DNA of 64,000 bases from Flavobacterium shii (lineage in GTDB: Bacteria; Bacteroidota; Bacteroidia; Flavobacteriales; Flavobacteriaceae): positions 83,844 through 147,843 of the forward strand of contig NZ_JAOZEW010000017.1 in the NCBI RefSeq assembly GCF_025847235.1, read 5' to 3'. The notes under the pieces are model-generated. The model ran no database searches, was not told the DNA's origin, and worked only from the letters and a program-made list of their open reading frames with translations. The translations under genes and the position numbers were made by a program. The number at the start of each line of letters is the position of its first letter. The stretch's first letter is position 1. Below, one piece after another: positions 44,309 to 52,164 of the stretch.

Positions 44309-47300
44309 TTAGCTCTTTAATTTGTATTTAAGCTGGTAATTTTTAGGAGTTAAGTCGTATAGTTTTTTAAACTCACGGTAAAAATAAGAACGGTTATTAA
44401 AGCCAGATTGATAACAGACTTCAGAAACTGTTAATTTATTTTTACGTAACAATTCTGCAGCATATTTTAATCTAATGGTTCGGATTAAATCGCCTGGTGA
44501 AAAACCAAAAAGTTGTTTGGTTTTTCGATATAATTGCGAGTTGCTAATGCCTAATTCTTTTTCGATGAATAGACTTTGAAGATTTTCATTATCGATATTA
44601 TTACGAATTAGCTCAATTACCTTTTTTATAAAATCTTTTTCCTCATTATTTATAGGAAGATCAGATAGGTTTTCTACAAGTGTATCTTGTTTAAAATATC
44701 TTGAAATCAGTTCTTTTTCTTCTAAAAGCTTTTGTATTCTTACTAGTAAATGATCAGGATAAAATGGTTTAGGGATATAAGAATTAGCACCACTTTCTAT
44801 TCCTTCAATTCGGTGTATAACCGAGTCTTTTGCGGTAAGCATAATAAAAGGAATATGGCAGGTTTTAAGATTGGTTTTGATTTTCTTGCAAAGTTCAACA
44901 CCGTCCATAAAAGGCATCATTACATCACTAATAATAATGTCCGGTAGTACATTTTCAATAATTTTTATGGCTTCCAGACCATTATAGGCGGTAATAAGTT
45001 TATATTTCTCACCTAATAACTCGTTAAGAAGCATGTGGATGTCTTTTTCATCCTCGACTATTAGTATTACTTTTCGATTGTCGGCAAGATCTTCCAGAGA
45101 TAAAACTTTATTTGGAGTATCATCAGATCTAATTGGGTTTTCTTCCAGAATATTCTTTAAATGATGCGAAATTAAAATCGGACTTACCGCCGTATCTAAT
45201 TCCTTTTCACTAAAATTATTTTTGTTGCAAGGAAGTAGAATAGTAAAGGTTGTTTCTTTGTTTAAAGAACTAGTAACCTGTATTTCACCCCTTAATACAG
45301 TAACTAGTTTTTTTACATAAGCCAGACCAATACCTGTTCTAAACATATTGTTATCTGCTTCTTTACTAGAATCTGCTAGGAAAAATTGATTAAATAAAGA
45401 GTCCAGTTCTTCTTTTGGGATTCCTTTTCCTGTATTTGTAATAGTTATATTTAATTTTTCGGTCCCTTTATCCTGAATATGAAACTTAACATCTATTTTC
45501 CCATTTACAGGAGTATATTTAAAAGCATTAGACATTAGATTAAATACTATTTTTTCAATTTTATCCTTGTCAAACCAGCCAGATAAAGTAGGAGGGATAT
45601 TGAGGTTATACTCTATATTTTTATCTAAAGCCCATTCATCAAATAATTCCGCAATTTGTTCCACCAGATTTACCAAATCAAACTTTTTCACTGTTACTTC
45701 AAGATAATTGTATTCGGCTTTTCTAAACTCAAGTAATTGTTGGGTTAGAAACAATAATCTGGATGAATTTCGTTGAATCATCTGTATGAATTTCTGATTT
45801 CTTTCGCTGAGGTTAGTAGTTTCCGAAAGTTTTTGAATAGGACCAACAATTAGTGTTAGAGGAGTTTGAAATTCATGAGCAATATCTGTAAAAAAAGTAA
45901 GCCTGTTTTCATGAAGCTCCTTCTCCCTTTGTCTAAAAAGAATATTTTGGGTCAACGATTGCCGTTTTTTATAATAACTAAGAACAAATAACACAAAAGC
46001 CAATAACAGCAAAGAATAGATTATAATTGCAAGATTTGATTGCCAGAATACAGGCTTAACACGAATATCAATAGCATGAACCGGCTTACTCCAAACCCCA
46101 TCACTATTAGACCATTTTATCCATAAAGAATAGTTTCCTTTGGGAACATTGGTAAAAGAAATAATTCGTCGGTTATTAATCGTATTCCAGCTTTTATCAA
46201 AATTCATTAACTGATAAGCATATTGGCATTTCTCAGTATTAATATACGTTAAAGCTGTTAACTCGATATCAAAAAAGTTTTGATTATGATTTAAAACAAT
46301 TGCTGGGTGAGTACTGGAATTTGGAGATATAACTAATCCCTGATAATAAGGAACGGTTTGGTTTTGTCCGCTAATTTTATCAATAAAAAGATCAGGAATA
46401 ATGTTAGATTCTTTTATCTTTTGAGGTAAAAAATAATTGAAACCTTTTATTCCTCCCATAAATATAAACTCAGAATTTTGTTCTTGATAAAATGCCCCAT
46501 CAGCAAATTCATTATTTTGAAGCCCTTCGTTTCTTGTATAATTAGTAAGTTTTAACTTATTAAGATTAAAATTTGACAAGCCAAAATTAGTACTTAACCA
46601 AAGATTATTTTTTTTATCAGCAACAATTCCGTGAATCGTATTATTAGGAAGTCCATCTGCAACTGTAAAGCTTTTAAATACAGCTTCTCCATTATTTTTT
46701 ATGTCTTCTAATAAGTTAAGACCAAAACTAGTACCAATCCAAAGCCTGTTTTTTGCATCAGTTTGCAAACATAAGATGTCATTATTAGACAGACTTTTGA
46801 GATCATTGGCATTATTTTTATAAGTACTAAAATGCTCTGATTTTTTATCAAATAAATTTAGACCTCCCAATCGGGTTCCTATCCAAAGTTGATTTTTATT
46901 CTTAGGAATTATAGAAAAAACAATATTACTGCTCAAAGTATTTTTCTTGTTACTATCAGCAAGGTATTTCTTGAAATCTGTTATTATTAATTTTTCTCCA
47001 GAACGTACAATCTTGCAACGAATTATCCCGTATCCATTGGTTCCTAGCCAAATAAAACCATCATCGTCCTGATAAATCGAATAGATTGATTTAAAGTAAT
47101 TGCAGTCTTTATTGCCTATAATATCTGTCCAATTAATTAATTTTGATTTTTTCAAGTCAAAAACGGTAATTCCTTCGCCATCGGTGCCAATAAAAATCAG
47201 ATCGTTTTGTCCTTTGCATAAAGCAAACACAGCATTATTTATAGCACTATTATTTTCATTGAAATTTTTATATACTAAAGGTTTCTCAGGATTGAGATAA

Positions 47301-48565
47301 AAATCAGAGGAGAACCGAAACAGACCCTTTCCTTTTGTGCCAACCCAAAAATAATTTTTGTCTACTTCTAAAAATGTTCTTACAATAGCGCCATCCAATT
47401 CTGGAACTTGCGATTTGGAGATGAGGTTAAATGATTTTTTGAGCGGGTACATCTTAATAATTCCATCACCATCAGTTCCTGCCCAAAGAATATTTTCATT
47501 TCCTCGAATTAATGTTGTTGTTTTTTGATTGTTTAGATATTTTAACCAATCATGGTTGATGATAGTACCATTGGGATCAATGATATAACACCCAGATTTA
47601 CTTGAAACAACAAGACCTTCGGGAATATTTCCTATGCTGTTTTCAATGTCTTTTTTAGGAAGTAATGTGTTCCCTTTATTTGCAAAAGAATATAGATTGC
47701 AATCTCCTGTTATGGATACAGTACATATTTTTTCTTTGGAAACTATTCCAAAAGTTCGAATATTATCCGAAATTAATGTTACTTTAGAGATGGCTGGTTT
47801 GCTATTTTGGTTGTTTTTAAGAGATAAAGAGTAGAGCTTATTATCTTCAAATAAAAGAAGTAATTCACCGTTTAAAGTGAACTCCATTTTTTTTACTGCT
47901 TTTTTAGAAATTTTATTGGTATCCAATAATTGAAAATTATCACCGTCATAATAACCAATTCCCCAGTCTTTTACTGCACAAAACACTTTTTTGGAAGCAT
48001 CCAGAGCCATGTTAAATTCAGATTCAGATAATGGGGGTATATTTTCTCTGGAAAAGTAATAATGCTGAAAAAGACCTGTTTTTTTATCATAACGATTTAT
48101 TCCATGAATAGTAAGTATCCAAATTCGGCCCATATTATCCTCATCGATTTTAAGGATAACTTGATTGGTTAGGCTATTTTTATTATTTAACTCAGGTCTG
48201 AAAATTTCGAAGCTATTTCCATCATATCTATTTAGACCGTCCCAGGTTCCAATCCATAGTAAGTTTTCGGAATCCTGAAATATTGTATTAATAGAACTAT
48301 TAGATAAGCCTTTGGTATTGTCTAATTGTTCCAATGAATATTTTAAATCCAATGATTTAGAAGAATCCCAAATCGATTTATAATCTGGATTATTAATTTT
48401 AGATTGCTCCGTTTTATCAAACTGATTGGTTATTGTAGTAGTAAAAGAAATATTTTTCTCTTTATTATTACAAGCAAACAGGGTTATAAATATAAAAAAA
48501 CGAAATATGTTCTTAGTTTTCAAAGGGATAATTCTTTTAATAAATTTTAAAATCAATAGCATCAT
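44309..48565 (-). CDS. Hybrid two-component system regulator (HTCS) of the PUL
   Basis: One 1418-residue protein holds sensing, signalling and DNA binding. The N-terminus has a signal or lipoprotein-like stretch (FRFFIFITLFACNN). Residues about 55-720 are Reg_prop propeller blades (IWIGTWDGLNRYD, FIGTDGEGITVFD), then a Y_Y_Y domain. One membrane helix follows (LAIIIYSLLLLAFVLFVLSY). The kinase has the phospho-acceptor His897 (DIAHEFQTP) and ATP-site motifs NLMSNAFKYTP and TGIGLAYVKKL. A receiver domain has Asp1214 (SDVMMPFMDG). The AraC-type helix-turn-helix (QLYRKTKQLFGFSPGDLIR; GFNNRSYFYREFK) is at the end. It should sense a glycan in the periplasm and turn on susC and its neighbours. Confidence 0.97.
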   Translation of the reverse strand: MMLLILKFIKRIIPLKTKNIFRFFIFITLFACNNKEKNISFTTTITNQFDKTEQSKINNPDYKSIWDSSKSLDLKYSLEQLDNTKGLSNSSINTIFQDSENLLWIGTWDGLNRYDGNSFEIFRPELNNKNSLTNQVILKIDEDNMGRIWILTIHGINRYDKKTGLFQHYYFSRENIPPLSESEFNMALDASKKVFCAVKDWGIGYYDGDNFQLLDTNKISKKAVKKMEFTLNGELLLLFEDNKLYSLSLKNNQNSKPAISKVTLISDNIRTFGIVSKEKICTVSITGDCNLYSFANKGNTLLPKKDIENSIGNIPEGLVVSSKSGCYIIDPNGTIINHDWLKYLNNQKTTTLIRGNENILWAGTDGDGIIKMYPLKKSFNLISKSQVPELDGAIVRTFLEVDKNYFWVGTKGKGLFRFSSDFYLNPEKPLVYKNFNENNSAINNAVFALCKGQNDLIFIGTDGEGITVFDLKKSKLINWTDIIGNKDCNYFKSIYSIYQDDDGFIWLGTNGYGIIRCKIVRSGEKLIITDFKKYLADSNKKNTLSSNIVFSIIPKNKNQLWIGTRLGGLNLFDKKSEHFSTYKNNANDLKSLSNNDILCLQTDAKNRLWIGTSFGLNLLEDIKNNGEAVFKSFTVADGLPNNTIHGIVADKKNNLWLSTNFGLSNFNLNKLKLTNYTRNEGLQNNEFADGAFYQEQNSEFIFMGGIKGFNYFLPQKIKESNIIPDLFIDKISGQNQTVPYYQGLVISPNSSTHPAIVLNHNQNFFDIELTALTYINTEKCQYAYQLMNFDKSWNTINNRRIISFTNVPKGNYSLWIKWSNSDGVWSKPVHAIDIRVKPVFWQSNLAIIIYSLLLLAFVLFVLSYYKKRQSLTQNILFRQREKELHENRLTFFTDIAHEFQTPLTLIVGPIQKLSETTNLSERNQKFIQMIQRNSSRLLFLTQQLLEFRKAEYNYLEVTVKKFDLVNLVEQIAELFDEWALDKNIEYNLNIPPTLSGWFDKDKIEKIVFNLMSNAFKYTPVNGKIDVKFHIQDKGTEKLNITITNTGKGIPKEELDSLFNQFFLADSSKEADNNMFRTGIGLAYVKKLVTVLRGEIQVTSSLNKETTFTILLPCNKNNFSEKELDTAVSPILISHHLKNILEENPIRSDDTPNKVLSLEDLADNRKVILIVEDEKDIHMLLNELLGEKYKLITAYNGLEAIKIIENVLPDIIISDVMMPFMDGVELCKKIKTNLKTCHIPFIMLTAKDSVIHRIEGIESGANSYIPKPFYPDHLLVRIQKLLEEKELISRYFKQDTLVENLSDLPINNEEKDFIKKVIELIRNNIDNENLQSLFIEKELGISNSQLYRKTKQLFGFSPGDLIRTIRLKYAAELLRKNKLTVSEVCYQSGFNNRSYFYREFKKLYDLTPKNYQLKYKLKS

Positions 48566-48776
48566 TGTTCTAGTTCGGTAACATCAGTATAGATGCAGAG
48601 CAGTGTGGTGTAACTTTTATTTTATTCTTAATTACATCGCATCTATGATTTTGTGATATAATTTAAGTTGAAATTTAAATTAAAGCGCTATTATACAGAG
48701 TGTAAGATATGGAAAAGCATATTGATAATAAGTGATTTTTATCAGATATTTTTAGGCAATGTAAAGGCAAATAGTT

Positions 48777-48802
48777 GTAGAGATGCACAGTTGTGCGTCT
48801 GG
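48777..48802. repeat. Degenerate GTAGAGATGCACA repeat hairpin
   Basis: AGATGCACA (48781-48789) faces TGTGCGTCT (48792-48800) with one mismatch. It resembles the widespread GTAGAGACGCACA-type intergenic repeat, in a decayed form. Confidence 0.45.
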
Positions 48803-48820
48803 CATACAGAAGCAAAAAAA

Positions 48821-48845
48821 AAGCTGATACATTTTGTATCAGCTT
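48821..48845 (-). terminator. Terminator of the LUD-cdsA-psd-ACBP-SOD operon
   Basis: AAGCTGATACA (48821-48831) pairs perfectly with TGTATCAGCTT (48835-48845), loop TTT, A-run and T-run flanks. It lies 7 bases after the superoxide dismutase stop on the minus strand. Confidence 0.88.
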
Positions 48846-48851
48846 TTTGTA

Positions 48852-49640
48852 TCAAACTTTTCTAACCTTGGTTAGGGCAGCTTTATAATTTTCGTTTATC
48901 TTTTCCCAATTGATTACATTAAAAAAAGCATCGACATAACTATTTTTTCTATTTTGATAATCCAAATAATAAGCATGTTCCCATAAGTCCAGTGCCAAAA
49001 TTGGAGTTCCCGGAATTAATGCATTTTTCATTAATGGATTGTCTTGATTTTCGGTTGTTGTAATTTGAAGTTTTCCTGCTTTATCAACAACTAACCAAAC
49101 CCATCCGGAACCAAATTGTTTTGCGGCTTCGGCTTTAAACAAATTTTTAAAATTATTATAAGAGCCAAAATCTTTATTTATACCTCCAGCCAAAGTATCT
49201 GTAGCTTGTTCAGTCTCTGGTTTTGGAGTCATACATTTCCAGTAAAGAGAATGATTGTAATAACCTCCGGCATTATTACGGAGTTTAGCATCATTTAAAT
49301 CTAGCTTTCCTAAAACTTGCTCAATTGTCATATTTGCATAATCTGTATTGGCAACAGCTTTATTTAAATTGTTTGTATACGTTAAATAATGCTTAGAGTA
49401 ATGTGTTTCCAGAGTTAAAGATCGAATGTTTGGCGCCAATGCATTATAAGCATATGGCAGTTTATCGAGTTGGAAAGCCCCTGGATTTGCTTTTACCTCA
49501 TCAGGAGTTCCTATGATTATTTTTTCATCCTTTGATGGTAACGGAACCTCAACTACTTCAGTCAATTTATTGTCGTTACAAGAAAGAATAGTAAGTGAAA
49601 TCAAAATAAAAAACGAAAATCGAATACCATATTTTTTCAT
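48852..49640 (-). CDS. Fe/Mn superoxide dismutase as a lipoprotein
   Basis: The 262-residue product has a superoxide dismutase domain (residues about 58-260) with all metal ligands: HYSKHYLTY (His), NHSLYWKCM (His), and LDLWEHAYYLDY (Asp, His). GGYYNHS and QFGSGWVWLV are typical. Unlike cytosolic enzymes it has a lipoprotein signal (FILISLTILSCNDN) and a linker, so it should sit in an envelope membrane outside the cytoplasm. It is the last gene of an operon with acyl-CoA-binding protein (7-bp gap), psd and cdsA. Metal type cannot be told surely. Confidence 0.94.
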   Translation of the reverse strand: MKKYGIRFSFFILISLTILSCNDNKLTEVVEVPLPSKDEKIIIGTPDEVKANPGAFQLDKLPYAYNALAPNIRSLTLETHYSKHYLTYTNNLNKAVANTDYANMTIEQVLGKLDLNDAKLRNNAGGYYNHSLYWKCMTPKPETEQATDTLAGGINKDFGSYNNFKNLFKAEAAKQFGSGWVWLVVDKAGKLQITTTENQDNPLMKNALIPGTPILALDLWEHAYYLDYQNRKNSYVDAFFNVINWEKINENYKAALTKVRKV

Positions 49641-49647
49641 AAAATAT

Positions 49648-49917
49648 CTATTTTGTTATTAGTGAATTAATGATTTCTATATAATTTTCTTTAGCTTCAT
49701 CTATACTTAAATGACTAATTTGAATCCATGCATTTGTTTTAAAAGCATTTCGTAAATCAAAATTTTCCGATTGACTGTATTTTGCCGTTCCAAAAGTTGC
49801 TTGCTTATAAAAAGCATACAGCCTCAATTGCACATCTTGTGGCAGTGAGGCTTGCGTCATTTTGGAAGCAATTTCTACAGCCTCAAAAAATCGTGTATCT
49901 AAATCTTTTTCAGTCAT
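49648..49917 (-). CDS. Acyl-CoA-binding protein (ACBP)
   Basis: The 89-residue product matches ACBP: four helices, with the motif LYAFYKQATFG near residue 30 and the Lys of FKTNAW near residue 60. ACBP carries long-chain acyl-CoA in the cytoplasm; in bacteria it is uncommon but found in some Bacteroidota. Its ATG shares one base with the psd stop codon (TAATG), so translation is coupled. Position in a phospholipid operon fits supply or protection of acyl donors. Confidence 0.9.
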   Translation of the reverse strand: MTEKDLDTRFFEAVEIASKMTQASLPQDVQLRLYAFYKQATFGTAKYSQSENFDLRNAFKTNAWIQISHLSIDEAKENYIEIINSLITK

Positions 49918-50570
49918 TAAGCTTTTGTAGCAATTACGGTTTTACCACCAATTGCTGTTTGGTTTAATACTACATTAATTGGAGTACCCAAAGGTAAAAA
50001 TATATCTACTCTAGAACCAAATTTAATAAAACCTGCATCTGTACCTTGTACTACCTGCATTCCTTCCTGTGCGTAATTTACAATTCGACGTGCTAATGCT
50101 CCGGCAATTTGTCTGTATAAAACTTCTCCAAAAGTTTTATTTTCGATTACAACAGTAGTTCTTTCATTTTCTTCACTTGCTTTTGGATGCCATGCAACCA
50201 AGAATTTACCTGGATGATATTTGCTGAATTTTACAATTCCGTCCAATGCATAACGAGTTACGTGTACATTTATAGGAGACATAAAAATCGAAATTTGAAG
50301 ACGTTTGTCTTTGAAATATTCTCCTTCATAAACTTCTTCAATCACAACAACTTTTCCATCAACAGGAGCAAGGATTTGATTGATGTCTCTAATGGCAGTT
50401 CTTTTTGGATTTCTAAAAAACTGCAATATTATAATCAATAATAATAAAGCACTAATCTGAATTAACATTTTAAGCCAATTGATACTAATAAATTGATCAG
50501 TTAATAAGAGTACAACACTAACGAATATAGTGCCAAATAAAATGGATTGGGTTCCTTCTTTATGAAACAT
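49917..50570 (-). CDS. psd: Phosphatidylserine decarboxylase proenzyme
   Basis: Psd makes phosphatidylethanolamine from phosphatidylserine in the inner membrane. The 217-residue product has two N-terminal membrane helices (FGTIFVSVVLLL and LIQISALLLLIIILQFF) and the short-type (Asd) catalytic part with APVDGKVV, SPINVHVTR, and the self-cleavage site IKFGSRVDIFLP where the Ser becomes the pyruvoyl group. Its start overlaps the cdsA gene by 11 bases, and its stop overlaps the ACBP start. Phosphatidylserine synthase is not in the window. Confidence 0.94.
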   Translation of the reverse strand: MFHKEGTQSILFGTIFVSVVLLLTDQFISINWLKMLIQISALLLLIIILQFFRNPKRTAIRDINQILAPVDGKVVVIEEVYEGEYFKDKRLQISIFMSPINVHVTRYALDGIVKFSKYHPGKFLVAWHPKASEENERTTVVIENKTFGEVLYRQIAGALARRIVNYAQEGMQVVQGTDAGFIKFGSRVDIFLPLGTPINVVLNQTAIGGKTVIATKA

Positions 50571-51447
50571 AATTTAAAATTTGATAAAATAAAAATACAA
50601 TTGGTGCTACAAATATAACACTATCTAATCGATCTAAAACACCTCCATGTCCAGGCATTATTGTTCCGCTATCTTTAACTCCAGCTATTCTTTTGAATTT
50701 TGATTCAATCAAATCACCGATTGTACCGAAAACCCCAACTATTAAAGCAATAATGGTCCATATTAAAATAGATTTATCACTAAAATTAGGATTAGGCTTG
50801 ATATATAATTTTGAAATTAAAAAACCTGCAAAACACGCAAAAACAACTCCGCCAAGAAATCCTTCGATGGTCTTTTTTGGTGAAATACGTTCAAATAATT
50901 TATGTTTTCCAATTGATTTTCCTACGAGATAAGCAAAGGTATCGTTTGTCCATATAAGAATAAACAATCCAATGATGATTTTTGGATTATAATCTTTAAT
51001 TCCAAATGATATTTTGGTAATAAAAATAAAGGGTAATGTAATATAGCCTAATAAGTATAGATATTTAGATACTCTACTTATTGTTTGGGTATCATCAAAT
51101 AAAAATACAATACATTTTACAGATATTAGCAATGTAATTACCAGCAATGCAGTATTTAATTGATCTATATTAAGAGTGAATTTAATATCCTCTTTTAAGA
51201 ATTTATTGATGTAATTTTCAGTTTCATTTTTATAAAAGCTAATCAAACTGACAGCTGAGTAAAAAAGAGAAACAAATAAAAGGGAAAATACTTTATTGAT
51301 GTGTGCTAGATTACAAAATTCATAAGTTGCAATAATTAGAAAAACACCAAAAAGTATAATAAAGCTTTCCGTAGAAAATAGGATAGAGGTTAGTAATAGT
51401 ACTATATAAACGGCACCAGATAGAGCTCTCTTGAGGGTTTCATTCAT
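50560..51447 (-). CDS. cdsA: Phosphatidate cytidylyltransferase
   Basis: CdsA makes CDP-diacylglycerol from phosphatidic acid and CTP in the inner membrane. The 295-residue product has about eight membrane helices and the CDS signature KRIAGVKDSGTIMPGHGG followed by VLDRLDS. WTNDTFAYLVGKSIGKHKLF and the ISPKKTIEG segment also fit. It begins one base after the LUD gene and overlaps psd by 11 bases. This puts two steps of phosphatidylethanolamine synthesis in one transcript. Confidence 0.95.
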   Translation of the reverse strand: MNETLKRALSGAVYIVLLLTSILFSTESFIILFGVFLIIATYEFCNLAHINKVFSLLFVSLFYSAVSLISFYKNETENYINKFLKEDIKFTLNIDQLNTALLVITLLISVKCIVFLFDDTQTISRVSKYLYLLGYITLPFIFITKISFGIKDYNPKIIIGLFILIWTNDTFAYLVGKSIGKHKLFERISPKKTIEGFLGGVVFACFAGFLISKLYIKPNPNFSDKSILIWTIIALIVGVFGTIGDLIESKFKRIAGVKDSGTIMPGHGGVLDRLDSVIFVAPIVFLFYQILNYVS

Positions 51448-51448
51448 C

Positions 51449-52051
51449 TTAAAGGTCTTCTAAGAGCAATAAATACAAATTCTTGGCAACACTTCCGTAT
51501 TGCGTAAAATCTTCTTCTTTTGCTTTTTCGAAATATTTTATGGTGGTGATATTAGTTGGGTAATCTCTTTCGTATTTGCGTTTTATGGCACTAAGTCCAT
51601 CACTTTTTGCAGTAAGTATTTGGCTTGTAGTTGCAATAATAACAATGTTTACTGGCAACTCATTTGGTTTGTTTTGTTTAATTTGTTTTGATGAAAATAA
51701 AATAGATCCTTCTTCGGCAATCAAGTTTTCGCAACTTGCCAATAAAAATTTAGGATTGGCAGGACTTTGGTATATTAATTTATTTTCTTCAAGCAAATGA
51801 AATAGGGCAGGCTCATAACATGCTGCTTCGCTTTCGAACCAGTCATTTTCTTCCAGAATGTTTTCAAATTGTTCATTTACTTCCAAAGTGTTTTCGCAAT
51901 ATAAAAACTTACCTCCATTTTTCTTAAAATTGAAAATGAATTGCTCATCTATAGAAAGAGGATTCTCTGAAGATGAATTGCTATATTCACTTTCATTCTC
52001 TTCTTCGGATGCGTCATGGCTGGAGCCAAATAATTTTTTAAAAAAACTCAT
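51449..52051 (-). CDS. LUD domain protein (LutC/YkgG-like)
   Basis: The 200-residue product has an acidic, Ser/Glu-rich N-terminus (residues 14-30), and from about residue 45 a LUD-type domain (KFLYCENTLEVNEQF, SCENLIAEEGSILF, VNIVIIATTSQIL). LUD proteins are linked to lactate oxidation (LutB/LutC), but no LutA or LutB partners are here and conservation of the activity is unsure. The gene leads the operon cdsA-psd-ACBP-SOD. A -7 element (TATCTTTG) lies 37 bases upstream of the ATG. Confidence 0.8.
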   Translation of the reverse strand: MSFFKKLFGSSHDASEEENESEYSNSSSENPLSIDEQFIFNFKKNGGKFLYCENTLEVNEQFENILEENDWFESEAACYEPALFHLLEENKLIYQSPANPKFLLASCENLIAEEGSILFSSKQIKQNKPNELPVNIVIIATTSQILTAKSDGLSAIKRKYERDYPTNITTIKYFEKAKEEDFTQYGSVAKNLYLLLLEDL

Positions 52052-52088
52052 TATTGTTGAAATGTTTTACATGTTAATTGAAAACGTT

Positions 52089-52096
52089 CAAAGATA
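52089..52096 (-). promoter_or_regulatory. -7 promoter element of the LUD-cdsA-psd operon
   Basis: TATCTTTG, directly next to the ftsH terminator hairpin (52099-52137), 37 bases before the LUD start. Fits TAnnTTTG. Confidence 0.55.
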
Positions 52097-52098
52097 AA

Positions 52099-52137
52099 AA
52101 AATCTTAATTCAAAAGTGGCTTTTGAATTAAGATTTT
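52099..52137 (-). terminator. Terminator of rsfS-ftsH
   Basis: Perfect 18-bp stem (52099-52116 with 52120-52137) with TGG loop, A/T-rich flanks, 27 bases after the ftsH stop on the minus strand. Confidence 0.9.
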
Positions 52138-52164
52138 AAAAATAATTAAATTATTTTAATAGTA

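Noticed and set aside
28362..48565. The PUL as a classical starch (Sus) locus
   Set aside because: GH13 enzymes are present, but SusE/SusF-like proteins and a GH97 are absent, and GH130 with a PMI-type cupin points to mannose as well.
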